This document shows positions 11,048-22,775 of a DNA stretch of 64,000 nt, piece by piece (position 1 is the stretch's first letter; each line of letters begins with the position of its first letter). Where the stretch lies: assembly GCF_000715075.1 (NCBI RefSeq), contig NC_134088.1, positions 2,480,001-2,544,000 on the forward strand, read 5' to 3'. Under the pieces are notes generated by a model. That model saw only the letters and a program-made list of their open reading frames with translations. It made no database searches and was not told the origin of the DNA. Source of the DNA: Nicotiana tabacum (Eukaryota; Streptophyta; Magnoliopsida; Solanales; Solanaceae). The translations under genes were made by a program, and so were the position numbers.

Positions 11048-13954
11048 TCAACTAGTCACTGAAGGGGTTGGAACATCAGAAGTTGCAATCTCATTTTCAG
11101 GGGCAGTCACAGGCACGGTAACAACTTCTAAGGGAGTAGCAATAGGAGCGGTTTCAGCTGGGCCTGGAGTGTTAAAATCACCGAGGGAAGCAAGAGTCAC
11201 GGGAGCTTCAGCTTCCATGGACTGTGTCATAGAAGTTTCACCCTCGGGAGCCGGAATTGCAACTCCAATTGCCGCAGTAGCCACTTCTTCATTTAAAATC
11301 TCTTCTGCCCCAGGAGTTCCAAGTGCAGGAGAAGGAGTATCAAATGGTTGTTGGCTTTTTTCAATAGTGTCTAAGACTTTGGCTAATTCAGATTGCAAAT
11401 CAAAGTTTTCTTGAGTAGCTTCCATCAAAGCATCACATCGAGATTTTAGAAAAGCCCAACTTACCTCTATGTTGAAGTTCTCCTCAAGAAGTCCATACTC
11501 CCTTTCCCACATAGCAAGATCGTTCTTCAATATCTGGTGTTCAGCTAAGTGGAAATCAAGGGAAGCTTCAAGGGAGGCATGGGAACTCTTCAAAGCACGT
11601 ATCTCGTCAGAGGAGATCCTTAAGTCAGCCTGAGCTTGAGTCAAGCTTTGCACTAACTCCCCTGCATATTCTTCTTTCTTCTCCACAAGTGTCTTAAGCT
11701 CTCTAATTTCTTCACTGGACTTTGATAATTGTTCTGAAAATGAGCACTCCAAAATCTCCTTGTCTTTTTCAAATTGGCTTGAAGAAGCCTTGGCAATTGC
11801 TAGCTCAGAAGTCAAACCACGCTTTTGCTGCTCCAAGTGATTTCTACTTTCTTACAACTCCTCTATGGTCCCCTGAGCATTCTCAAACTGCTCCTTCCAG
11901 TTTGCTGCCTCAAGCTGGGTTTCCTTGGCTATTCTCCTAGCCTCAGAGATAGCCTTCGCAGACTCTCGATCCTTTTTCTCTAGAGTGGAGATTCTTCCCA
12001 TTAACTCAGTACCAATAAGATTAGCCTACAAGGGAAAGGCATAAAATGTGAGAATATAGAGAGATATAAAAAAAAACTTGTAAGTTAAAAGAGAAGTACC
12101 GTCAAGGTAGAATGAACTATGTCATTCATCAGAGTCAAGCAACTGTGGCTCTCCATCTTCTTCTTCTTCTCAATATCTCCGATTAGAGGTTCGAGCCAAA
12201 CATCAGCTCCACCAGTCTTTCTCAAAAGGCTATGATTGGCAGGAACTTCAAGAGTAACACTTCTCATAGTCGTGCCTCTGCTGCTAGAACCCGCCTCTGT
12301 ATGCTGAACAGAGGGAGGGGGAACAATGGAAGGAGTAGTAGTAGAAGAGGCAAAAACAATGGGAGCTGTAAGAGTCAAAGCAGGGACAGTAGGAGCAAAT
12401 ATGGGAACCAAAACAGGTAAGGAAACAGGAGTCGATAAAATAGGCAAAGAAATACTCGTGGTTGTCAAACGAATAGAAGGAATAGAAGAAGAGAAGGGAG
12501 TTTCATCAAGAACTGGTCCAAACTCTCCACTCTCAAAAACACTAACAAAGAGACGTCGAATTTATTCATTAGAGCCTCTTGGAGTGGTATCCTCATCATA
12601 AAATATTTGAACAGGCTCGGAGATAGAGGCCCGAGCAGGAGTATCTTCAACTTCATCTCCATCAATGACGTGTATCCTGGCTCTTGGCCTAGCTATCAAA
12701 GAGCTATTCTCTTCTTCCTCATTCTCAGAACTTTCTTCTACAACTTTTCTTTTTGGTAGCATGGCCTGAGTCTTTTCCAAATCAAGTGAAGCGGTTGAAG
12801 ATGCTCGAATGGCAACAGCTACCTCAGCTGTCATACCCCTGATACCAAATCCTGATAAAAAGAGGGATAAAGAATTAAAATAAGAAAGAATTCAATATAC
12901 GGCAAAGCATAAGGAAATACATACCATGGGTCTTCACTTTCCAACCATTCAAAAGAGAAATTGATTTCCAAGTTCTCGCCTCCATAGGCGCAATATTCAA
13001 AATTGAATCTACCCAACCACGAAAGTTAGGAACGTGTTCCACATCTCCCATAGTTTCTACAAAAAGCTAAAAAGAGACGAGATTAGAAAAGAAATCAAAA
13101 TTCTTAAAAAATAGATACGGTAAGAAAAAGAAAAACTTACGTGCAAAATTCCACTTCTCAGGGAAGGGAATGTTTGTTTCACCCAACAAATCCACCATAC
13201 GTACAACAACGTAACGACAATACCACCCTCGATCCTTGTCATCTTCGGGGTTTACCAAAACCTTCTTGCTTCTAGCGGTCAAGGTAAAAACTCTATGGCA
13301 GAATAATTTGGGGTGGTATAGGTGAATAAGATGGGAAAAGGTAAAATTAACATTGGCTTTGCTAGACAAATACCTCAAGCAAGCCACAACTCTCCAAACA
13401 AGAGGACCTACTTGTGCTAAGCAAATTTTGAAAAAAGCGGCAAAATTCAAGTATAACTATGTCAATGGCAGGATTAAATCCCAAAGTAAAGGGATAAGTA
13501 TAAACGAAAGAGAATCCAATTCTGAAAGAAGAAATTCTCTGGTTTGGGGCAGGAATCATCATACGAAGATTATCTCTCCAATTACAATCTTTTCTAACAG
13601 TGGAAATCACAAGTTCAGTTATTAAAGAAGGATAGGTGTCAGTTTTTTCTAATTTTTAACTTGTTCTTGGACAGATCTTCTATCATTCCCAAAAGATAAA
13701 TCATTGGGTACGATTTCTTCAACTAAAGGTTCCTGAGTAGGTTCAGAAAATTCTTTACCTTTAGAAGAAGGGGTCTTTGAGATAGAACTCTTAATACCAA
13801 AAGAAGAAGAAGCAGAACCAGATGAACCACCACGAGTGGATCCTAGGCTCAAGCTCCGAAGCCTACCTCCTCTGCCTCTCCTATGTCTTACGGGGGCATT
13901 GGGGAAGTGATCTAGAATTGAAACTTTTCTAGGGTTAGGGTTTGGAGATGACAT
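11048..13954 (-). pseudogene. Spliced antisense gene crossing the Tat 3' LTR boundary
   Basis: Four exons on the minus strand: 13954-13141 (814 nt), 13056-12925 (132), 12851-12100 (752), 12025-11048 (978), total 2676 nt = 892 codons with stop. All three introns have GT..AG ends (donors GTAAGTTT, GTATGTAT, GGTACTTC; acceptors TTTGTAG, TTTATCAG, CCCTTGTAG). Exon phases fit exactly: exon 1 leaves one base, exon 2 is 44 codons, exon 3 supplies two bases, and the exon 3/4 junction is in phase 0. Exon 1 and most of exon 2 are in LTR U3; exons 3-4 are in the internal 3' region. Exon 1 has a basic N-terminus, a Ser-rich linker and a Transposase_28-like domain. Exon 3 is acidic then Pro/Thr-rich. Exon 4 encodes a long coiled coil and an Ala/Pro/Glu-rich tail. 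This copy is broken by a -1 near 13655, a +1 near 13433, TAA at 12562 and TAA at 11852. The function is unknown. Confidence 0.72.
12951..12960 (+). other. Polypurine tract of the Tat element
   Basis: AAAAGAGAAA one base before the LTR start TGATTTCC. This is the plus-strand DNA primer site, and its position confirms the 3' LTR left edge. Confidence 0.65.
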
Positions 13955-14926
13955 TGTTGAAGAAGGATGAACTAAAGGGGAGAAAAAGCAAAAGTGAATA
14001 ATAAATTGCTTGTTGAAGATCTATGAAGAAGAAGACAAAAGAAAGAGGGTTAAATATGTTTATAATGACAACCGTCAAACTTAGAAGTGTAATGATGGAA
14101 AGCCTATAATAAAGGCAACTATCACTTCGTGAATAGTGGGAATAAAGAAGCCTTGAAAAAAGGGCGCAAAATTGCAGAACCAATCAGAAAGTGACACGTG
14201 TGTAGAGCATTAAATAAAAGGTGACACGTATGCAAAGCATTAATTAGAAGAGACAATTGAAGCGTCAGTACTGTCATAGAATTAATTACGGCAAAAATTC
14301 CCTTTTTATGAAGATCCACTTCCCAGATATTTAATTGATAAATAAATGGAAAGTGGGGGGACTATCTGTATTGGGAAAAAACTGAATTTACATTGAGGGT
14401 GACGTGGCATGACACGAGGAATGGTCAAAACATGATGATCAGTTAAGAGGCACGAGTGACAACAGATACGGGGAAAGTAAAGCCAAATAGGCACGAGAGG
14501 TAATTCGAATATACAAGCTTCGTACCTATTTAGGTCATTTAAAGCCAAGAGATCAGAAGGCATTGAAGACATGGATATGATGACGAAAAGGAGTCCAAAT
14601 TCAATATTAAATATCCAATACGTTAGAGAATTGGTATTAAATAGGAATGATTGTGTAACGTCTTATTTAATGTCATTTATTGCTCATAATTGTCTCATTA
14701 AGACTAAGGTATTACTCCTTTACTTAGAATCAACTATAAAAGGAGGAGGTCTCGTCATTGTAAGGACAGAGGATATCATCAACAATACATTGGAATACAA
14801 ACCTATTTACTGCTTATTTGTCATTCTCAAAAAGTATATTATTTCTTTTTCGTCTCCTGATTATCAGTAGCCCGAATTTCTATTTGTCTTTAGCTTTGAC
14901 CAAAGAATCATATTTTTTGTTAAACA
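12962..14926 (+). repeat. 3' LTR of the Tat element
   Basis: Starts TGATTTCCAAG and ends TTAAACA. It is the partner of 2340-4306. The TATA box is at 14735-14741. After 14926 the sequence becomes host DNA that matches the inverted copy near 54200. Confidence 0.85.
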
Positions 14927-16333
14927 CCACTACCAGCCACCTCTACAAACCACCGCACTAGATATTACAGCACAACCATTACCATCAGCCATCATCGTCA
15001 ACCACAAACATCACCACCTCATAATAGCTAACTTTTAGTGTGTAATTCATCAAACAAACAGTTTTTACCACGACATATAAATTAATATTTTTTCAAACAT
15101 TGCATTGGTACCCCATCCCCAACCTATGACCGAAGTTCCAAAGATACATTTTTCCTTTTTGGGGTCCTACTACCCCCTTCCCCCCTCGCCGAACTATTTT
15201 AAAATGAAATTATTATCTCCCTAAATGTTTAAGTGGCAAAGTGAGTATATTTCGCTCTCTTTAAGAGAGTTAGCAACAAAAATATATTGAAATTTTATTT
15301 TTAATATGCCTTTTATTAAATATATACAGGTTTTAGTTTTTCTTTTCTTTTCCGTTTCTATCTCTTTTTTAATTTCTTTTCTTCCTCCACCCGACTAGCA
15401 ACATGGCTGATGCCACCATCGCGTCGCAACCCCCAAATTTCTCCGACACTATCACAACCCCCAAATTTCAAAATCAACAGTAAGTCACCAAAACACCATT
15501 GAAGCACCAAGTTGAAGATAGTGTAACTAGCTTTTTAAGAAGACAAAAATTATTTAAATAACTTAGTAATTGCATATTCATTCTAAATGATTTGAGAAAT
15601 AACAAATCTACGAAATTCATAGTTGTAGAAAATATTCCTATTATCGGTCCATAAATTTGCAAGAAAAATAACTAGGTTGTGAAGGAAGTCCCTCGCCAGA
15701 AAGTTTACTGACCACCGAAATCCATTTTTTCTAGCCAAATTTTGCAGAACTTTAATCAGCAAGTCCATCATATTAACAGTAAATCCACAATTTATGATTA
15801 TATTCTTCTTGCATAATGATGAGGTTGTGGCCTTTCAAGGGTGTAATCGTTTCATTTTAAAATAGTTCAGGGGGTAATAGGACCCCTGAAAAGAAAAAGT
15901 GTATAATTGGACTTCGATCATAGGTTGGGGGTACTTATGCATTTTCCCTAAAATTTTATAATAATTTTATTTGAACTTAATATTGATTAATTTTCAAATA
16001 AAGAGAAACTATATACATTCAAATGTTAAGAATTTAAATTATTTTAGTTACTCAACATTCAGGTTTAAAGACAATATCTTAATAATGAGATAATAATGAG
16101 ATTTGGGCATCTTATTCTTCATAAAGACAAATGATGTCTAATAAAACAACTATACTAGTCGATGGATGCTTAAACTAATGTGAATACAGTCAAACATCTC
16201 TATAACAATCTTATTTTGTCCCCCTTTTTTGATATGTTATAGCAATTGGCTATTATACTGTTATACACCTATAATAATATTTGTTTAGATATTTAAGTTC
16301 ATCAATTTGAAATTTCAAAAGATATTCAAGTTC
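14927..16333 (+). other. Left arm of host inverted duplication, distal part
   Basis: Apart from a MITE at 15099-15949, this matches the reverse complement of about 53640-54230. Shared landmarks are CAAACCACCGCACTAG, AACCACAAACATCACCACCT, ACAAATGATGTCTAATAAA (the copy reads ACAAATGGTGTTTAACAAA) and GATGGATGCTTAAACTAAT. It is the far upstream flank of the aspartic protease fragment at 29628, from which it is now separated by a 12.7-kb retrotransposon. No coding sequence seen. Confidence 0.75.
15099..15949. mobile_element. MITE with long terminal inverted repeats
   Basis: The left end TTGGTACCCCATCCCCAACC with TATGACCGAAGTTCC is mirrored by the right end GGACTTCGATCATAGG, TTGGGGGTACTTATGCATTT. 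Inside the termini GGGGTCCTACTACCCCC pairs with GGGGGTAATAGGACCCC. It is about 850 bp with ~75-100-bp inverted ends and no transposase. The host DNA at the inverted copy (near 54000) lacks it. The long inverted ends suggest a Mutator-like MITE, but the target duplication is not clear by eye. Confidence 0.65.
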
Positions 16334-17029
16334 TGCCACGATCTGGATTTTCTGCCCTCGGAAGTCGTGATGGCGCCTACTAATGAAAGCTAGGCAAGCC
16401 AACCGTTTGAACAAATTACTTTTTTCCCATTTTAAATCCTTTAACAATTATGAACCAACATTTTATAAACCGCGGAATTTAAACAAGCAGAAGAAACAAA
16501 TAAAACCATTTAAATATCTCCAATATAATTTCTTAAACAAAGACTACCCAGAACTGGTGTCACAACTTAACAGACGGTCTAGGAATACTACAAACTGAAA
16601 ATTAAATAGAACACTGTTTTTGAAATACATAAATGAAATAGGATGAAAGGATAGAGGGAGACGCCAGGGTCTGCAGGACTACCTTGGATCTCCGTATGGA
16701 CTGAAGGCAGCCACCCCAAGCTAAGGTCCAAAAGCTGCTACACCGGTATCTGCATAGATTGCAGAGTGTAGTATCAGCACAACCGACCCCATGTGCTGGT
16801 AAGTGCCTAGGCTAACCTTGGCGAAGTAGTGACGAGGCTAGGACCAGACTACCAAATAAACATGTGCAGTTAAATCATATACAACAGAAAATAAAAGTAG
16901 GAATTTATAGTTAAGAATGGGAGGGGGAAAACATGCTGCGAGGATACATCGAATGATAACAGAAAGACAATAGGTAAATATAAGGAACACCATAACTCAA
17001 TTATCAACAAGAATCAGAAATCAAACAAG

Positions 17030-17300
17030 TGCACGACATCACCCTTCGTGCTTTTACTCTCGTCCTCACCATAAGAATCAATATAATCTGCACGGCATCA
17101 CCCTTCGTGCTTTTACTCTCGTCCTTACCATAAAATCAATATAATCAGCATGGAATTGTACATCGTGCGACACGGCATCACCCTTCGTGCTTTACACTCT
17201 TCCTCACAAAATCATACATGGCATCACCCCTCGTGCTTTAACACTCTCTCGCCAAAATAATACAAGGCATCACCCTTCGTATTTTAATACTCTTCCTTAC
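17030..17300. repeat. LTR array of CACGGCATCACCCTTCGTGC units
   Basis: Five or so copies of a ~20-bp unit with inverted ends (CACGG...TTCGTG), spaced by TTTTACTCTCGTCCTCACC-type linkers. Matching arrays are at 25195-25210 plus 26755-26995, 36165-36440 and 37660-37930. Confidence 0.75.
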
Positions 17301-18310
17301 CCAAACAACAATCGCAAGCAATAAGGCAAGGAAATAAATAAAATTACAATAAAATCCCGGCAAGGGAACAATAGGTCAACAATCAAATCCCGGCAAGTGA
17401 ACAATATCAAAAGCATCAACATCCCGGCAAGGAAGATAGCATTAAAAGCAATAACATCCCGGCAAGGGAGACAATATAATAATTCTCTTCTCTTTTTTAT
17501 TTTTACTTCACAACTCACTTCACAACTTGAGTCAATGCTCTATGAAGTTCAATTGCTAATTATATCTCCACAATTCATTATACAACTTGAGCCAACGCTC
17601 CTCAATGTTCAAATATCACTATTACTTCCACAAGCTTTGCTCAATAATAGAAATCATCACATAAGGCATGAACAATACAAACGGAGACTCACGGGCATAC
17701 TTAATACCAACATATAGATACGCGTCACCATGCCTATACGTCGTACTCAACAAATAACACGTAGCAAATAGGACACAACTCCTAATCCTTCAAGATAAGG
17801 TTAGACCAAACACTTACCTCGATGCCACGAACACAATTCAAGTCTCAACTATCGCTTTACCTCTTAATTCCACCACCAATTCGCTCGTATCTAGCTACAA
17901 GTTACTTAACTATATCAATAAATGCTAAATGAATCCATTCCAATGCATGAAAATAGGTTTTCTAAAGTTTTTCCCAAAAAGTCAAAAATTGCCCCCGGAC
18001 CCACATGGTCAAAACCCGAGGTTTGCACAAAAACCCGATTACCCATTCCCCCACGAACCCAAATATATAATTTATTTTGTAATCGAACCTCAAATCGAGG
18101 TCCAAATCCCAAAAATTTGAAAAACCTAGGTTCTACCCAAAACACCCAATTCCCCCCATGAAAACCTTTGATTTAGAGTTGAAATCATGAGAAAAGAACA
18201 AGTTAGAAATGACTTACTATCGGTTTGGAAGAGTACTTGTCTTTGAAAAATTACCAAGAGTGTTTTGGTTTTGAAAGGGTTTGAAAATGAAAGATTTTCG
18301 GCTAAGTTAT

Positions 18311-18540
18311 GAATTTGCAGGTCGCAGATGCTGCAATTGCGACCAGGGTTTGCAATTGCGAACCCTTCAGAAGTCTGCTATCGCATTTGCGAAATTGCAA
18401 TTACGAAGTCGCTTTTGCGATGGGATTGTTGCATTTGCGACGGGGGGGGGGGGGGCATTTCTGGCCCTCTTCGCTTCTCTCACATTTGCGATGGTCTACT
18501 CGCATTTGCGAGCCAGGCTTCGCAAATGTGAAGCCTGCAG
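18311..18540. repeat. Cluster of CGCATTTGCGA palindromic motifs in LTR
   Basis: At least ten close variants of TCGCATTTGCGA or GCAATTGCGA, some on the opposite strand, in ~230 bp and interrupted by a run of 14 G. Sister clusters are at 28061-28320, 38998-39320 and 45105-45375. Confidence 0.8.
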
Positions 18541-19260
18541 ACCTGAAACTTACCAGCTAAAAACCTGCAACATCCAAGGTTAAATTTCCACTCTGTGGCC
18601 TATTCAAAACTCACCCGAGCCCTCGGGGCTCCAAACCAAGCATGCACACCAATCTAAAAACATAATACAGACTTGCAACCAAATCATGAAAATAACATGT
18701 AAAACTATGAATTAAACTTCAAAACTCATCACTTTCATCAAAAACACTTTAAAATTCATAACTCTTCGACCGAAGGTCCAAATCACGTCAAATAAACTCC
18801 ATTTTCACCAAATTTCACAATTATCATTTAAATACTTTAACAAGTTTGTACCGGGCTCTGGAACCAAAATACGGGCCCGATACCAATGGTATCAAATATT
18901 AATTCTTTTCTTTATTTCATAAATAACTCTACAGAACAATTTCTTTCAAAAATTGATTTCTAAGGCTTGAGACCTCGAAATTCATTTCCGGGCATACGCC
19001 CAAGTCCCATATTTTATTGCGGACCTCCCGGGATCGTCGGAACACATATCCGAGTCCATTTGCTCAAAATGTTGACTAAAGTCAACCACAATTAAATTTT
19101 AACTCTAGAAATTTCTATTTATCATATTTTCACAAGAAAGGCTTTCTCGATATAGGTCCAGACCACACATGCATATCGAGGTATGGTAAAAAGGAGGTTT
19201 TAAGGCTTTGGAACACAAAATTTGTTTCTAGAACAAGTGATGACCTTTCGGGTTATCATA

Positions 19261-19276
19261 TCCTCCACCTCTAAAA
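19261..19276 (-). other. Polypurine tract of the Tekay-type element
   Basis: On the minus strand TTTTAGAGGTGGAGGA abuts the LTR start. It is the plus-strand primer site and fixes the LTR edge at 19260. Confidence 0.7.
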
Positions 19277-19329
19277 CAATCGTTCGTCCTCGAACGGACA
19301 TAAGAAGAAAGTACTTGAGTCGGGGAAAA

Positions 19330-20600
19330 GGTGGGGATATCGGTTCTACATATCAGACTCGGACTCCCAGGTCGATGCCTTAGCAGGCTGACCTCTCCAC
19401 AGAACACGAACAGAAGGGAAACTCTTCGATCTCAACTAATGAACCTTCCGGTCTAGAATAGCTACCTGCTCTTTCTCATAGGACAAGTCATTGTCCAACT
19501 GGACAGTGCTGAAATCTAACACATGGGATGGATCACCGTGATACTTCCGAAGTATGAACACATGAAACACTGGTGCACGACTGATAAACTCAACGGCAAC
19601 GCAAGTATGTAAGCCACCTCTCCCACTTGATCAAGAATCTCAAACGGGCCAATGAACCTAGGGCTAAGCTTGCCTAATCTCATCACGCCCTTCATAGGCG
19701 ACACCCGAAGCAATACCCGCTCACCGGCCATGAATGCCAAATCACGAACCTTACGGTTGACATAACTCTTTTTCCTAGACTGAGCTATATGAAGCCTATC
19801 CTGAATGATCATGACCTTGTCCAAGGCATCCTGTACTAGATCTGTACCCAACAACTGAGCCTCTCCTGGATCAAACCATCCAACCGGTGACCGACACCAC
19901 CTACCATATAAAGCCTCATAAGGAGCCATCTGGATACTCTACTGGTAGCTGTTGTTGTAGGCAAACTCCGTTAAAGGTAAGAACTAATCCCACAAGCCTT
20001 CAAAGTCAATGACACAAGCTCGGAGAATATCCTCTTAAATCTGAATAGTTCGCTCGGATTGCCGGTCCGTCTGAGGATGAAACGCTGTGCTCAACTCAAC
20101 TTGCATGCCCAACTCCCGCTGAACTACTCTCCAAAAATGTGAGGTAAACTACGTACCTCGGTCCGAAATGATAGACACGGGCACACCATGAAGACGAACA
20201 ATCTTCCGGATATAGATCTCAGCTAACCTTTCGAAAGAATAGGAGACTGCCACCAGAATGAAATGTGCTGACTTGGTCAGCCTATCAACAATAACCCATA
20301 CTGCATCGAACTTCCTCTGAGTCCGTGGGAGTCCAACAACGAAGTTCATAGTGATATGCTCCCACTTCTACTCAGGAATCTCAATCTTTTGGAACAAACC
20401 ACCAGGCCTCTGATGCTCGTACTTAAACTGCTAACAATTCAAACACCGCGCCACATATGCAACAATGTCCTTCTTTATTCTCCTCCACCAATAATGCTGT
20501 CGCAAATCCTGATACATCTTAGCGGTGCCCGGATGAATAGAGTACCTGGAACTATGGGCTTCCTCTAAAATCAACTCCCGGATCCCATCCACATTATGCA
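19330..20600 (-). pseudogene. Integrase and chromodomain of the Tekay-type element
   Basis: A zinc-finger remnant near 20500 contains RQHYWWRRIKKDIVAYVARC. The core at 20349-20149 has MNFVVGLPRTQRKFDAVWVI and ISDRGT (second Asp). The C-terminal part at 19929-19516 has MAPYEALYGRWCRSPVGWF, GERVLLRVSPMKGVMRLGK and SPRFIGPFEILDQVG. A chromodomain at ~19340-19400 is recognisable by VLWRGQPAKASTWESESDM. The chromodomain places the element among chromoviruses and in life would steer insertion to heterochromatin. There are several stops and frameshifts, including a TAG inside the chromodomain. Confidence 0.85.
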
Positions 20601-20814
20601 CACAAACTCAATCCTGCAGCCTCAAAACTCCATCATCTCCTAAGGTAACCTGCTTGGCATCTCCGTCCTGCACCATGTCCCTAAGAACACACGAATAAAG
20701 TTCATCATACTATCGATCTTGGATACGCTCCAATAATGAAGAACGAGCGACTGTATAAGTTAACACATGGTTGGGCTCAGAAACATCCAACCTCACGAAC
20801 TGGTTGGCCAAAGC

Positions 20815-21300
20815 CTAAACATCCAAAACAAGCGATCTCTCACCGACCGGAATATAAGCAAGACCGCCCATACTGGCTGACTTCTTACTCATAGCATTGG
20901 CCAACACATTGGCCTTTCTCGGATGATATGAGATGGTGATATCATAGTCTTTCAATAGCTCCAACCACCTTCTCTGCCTCAAATTTAGCTCCTTTTGCTT
21001 GAACAAGTACTGCAAACTCTTGTGATCCGTGAACACCTCACATGACACACCATATAGATAATGCCTCCAAATCTTCAATGCGTGAACAATGACTGCTAAC
21101 TCCAAATCATAGATTGGATAGTTCTTCTCATGAATCCTCAACTGCCGTGAAACATAGGCAATGACCCTGCCATCCTGCATCAACACCGCATCAAGTCCAA
21201 TACGAGATGCATCACAATAAACTGTATATGGCCCTGAACTTGTGGGCAAAACCAACACTAGCGCCGTAGTCAAAGCTGTCTTGAGCTTCTGAAAGTTCAC
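20815..21300 (-). pseudogene. RNase H of the Tekay-type element
   Basis: One open stretch of 161 codons: [19 protein letters not shown] (first Asp), [38 protein letters not shown] (Glu), [18 protein letters not shown] (Asp). It continues to [20 protein letters not shown], where the usual NVVADALS motif reads NVLANAMS, a change of the terminal catalytic Asp to Asn. It would remove template RNA during reverse transcription. Confidence 0.86.
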
Positions 21301-22763
21301 CTCACACTCGTGTGACCACCTGAAATGGGCACCCTTCTGGGTCTACCTGGTCATCGGGGATGCAATAGACGAAAACCCCTCCACAAACAGACGATAATAG
21401 CATTATAAACCCAAGAAACTCTGGATCTCTGTAGCTGATGCTGGTCTAGGCCAGTTCTTAACTGCCTCTATCTTTTTGGATCTACCTGAATACCCCTACT
21501 GATACAACGTGACCCAAGAATGCAACTGAACTCAACCAGAAATTAGACTTGGCATACAACTAACTATCCCTCAAAGTCTGGAGGACCACTCTCAGATGCT
21601 GCTCATGCTCCTCCCAACAGTGGGAATAGATCAAAGTATCATCAATGAAGACTATTACTAATGAATCCAAGTAAGGCCTGAACACTCAGTTCATCAAATC
21701 TATAAAAGCTGTTGGGGCATTTGTCACCCTAAATGATATCACCAAGAACTCATAATGCCCGTACCAAGTGCGGAAAGCTGTCTTAGGGACATCAGACGCC
21801 CTAATCCTCAACTGATGGTAGCCAGATCTCAAGTCAATCTTCGAAAATACCTTGACACCCTGAAGCTGATCAAACAAATCATTAATCCTCGGCAATGGAT
21901 ACTTATTCTTGTTTGTAACCTTGTTTAGCTGCTGGTAATCTATACACATTCTCATCGATCCGTCCTTTTTCTTAACAAACAACACCGGCACACGCCAAGG
22001 AGAGACACTAGGTCTAATGAAGCCTTTTTCAAGCAAGTCTTGCAACTGCTCCTTCAACTTTTTCAACTCAGGCGGGACCATATGATACGACAGAATATAA
22101 ATGGGTTGAGTGCCCGGAGCCAAATCAATGCAGAAGTCAATATCCCCATCGGGTGACATACCCGGCAAGTCTGAAGGAAATACCTTAGGAAACTCGCGAA
22201 CAAGAGGCATAGAATCAATAGAAGGAACCTCGGCACTAGAATCATGAACAAATGCCAAATAGGCCAAATACCCCTTCTCGACCATACACCAAGCCTTCAT
22301 ATATGATATAACACTACGGGTAGAATGACCAGGAGTCCCTCTCCACTCTAAACGAGGTAAACCCAACAAGGCCAGAGTCACAGTCTTGGGATGATAGTCC
22401 AAGATAGCATGGTAAGGTGATAACCAGTCCATTCCCAGTATGACATCAAAATCACACATGTCCAAAAGTAACAAATCTACACGAGTCTCAAGACCTCTAA
22501 TCACAACTATACATGAATGATGGACACGATCTACCACAATAGAATCATCCCACCAGTGTAGACACATATACATGAGCACTCAAAGAATCACTAGGCATGA
22601 CCAGATACGGTGCAAAATAAGATGACACATAGGAGTATGTAGATCCTAGATCTAATAAAACTGAAGCATCTCTACTACAAACCAGAACAATACCTGTGAT
22701 AACTGCTTCAGAAGCCTCAGCCTCAGGCCTGAAGAGCATAACATCAGGGCTGGGCCCCACCAC
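21301..22763 (-). pseudogene. pol: Protease and reverse transcriptase of the Tekay-type element
   Basis: Protease: SVLLDLGSTYSYVSSYFAPY (the active site, normally DPGST, reads DLGST) and [95 protein letters not shown] (usually MPFGLTNAP). After a stop near 21686, the catalytic motif reads VFIDDTL (usually VFIDDIL) at ~21650. Protease and RT are in one frame from 22579. Stops and small frameshifts downstream. Confidence 0.86.
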
Positions 22764-22775
22764 CCTGAACTACAT

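Larger units (their letters stand above)
2340..14926 (+). mobile_element. Ty3/gypsy retrotransposon, Tat lineage, with antisense gene
   Basis: A 12.6-kb LTR retrotransposon with two long related LTRs (2340-4306 and 12962-14926). The order is gag, protease, RT, RNase H, a second RNase H, then integrase on the + strand. A long 3' spacer follows, holding a gene on the opposite strand. The second (archaeal-type) RNase H plus an antisense ORF downstream of pol are the known marks of the Tat group (Retand/Grande-like). A polypurine tract AAAAGAGAAA abuts the 3' LTR. gag-pol is dead, with several stops (some of the CAG-to-TAG and CGA-to-TGA kind expected from deamination of methylated C) and frameshifts near 4560, 7490 and 8120. 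The LTRs differ by scattered substitutions and small indels, so the insertion is not recent. Confidence 0.88.
16334..19260 (-). repeat. 3' LTR of the Tekay-type element
   Basis: On the minus strand it runs from TATGATAACCCGAAAGG (mutated TGTGATGACC) to CGTGGCA. Internal landmarks, shared by sister LTRs here, are the CACGACATCACCCTTCGTG array (17030-17300), the ATCCCGGCAAGGGA array (17340-17475) and the CGCATTTGCGA cluster (18311-18540). Confidence 0.88.

Noticed and set aside
11037..11414. 125-codon plus-strand frame opposite exon 4 of the antisense gene
   Set aside because: Mirror frame of the Ala/Pro/Glu-rich tail of the antisense protein. The antisense reading fits the exon phases and has better protein character.
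15474..15771. Two 62-codon minus-strand frames inside the MITE
   Set aside because: No transposase motif and not conserved outside the element. Likely chance frames.
17030..17300. Regularly spaced ~20-bp repeats resembling a CRISPR array (also 46321-46525)
   Set aside because: They lie inside LTRs of a plant genome, spacers are related to each other, and the same arrays recur in sister LTRs. They are ordinary LTR minisatellites.
18441..18455. Run of 14 G as a regulatory G-quadruplex
   Set aside because: A single homopolymer inside one LTR copy, absent from the partner LTR at 28176 (much shorter). More likely slippage or a sequencing artefact.
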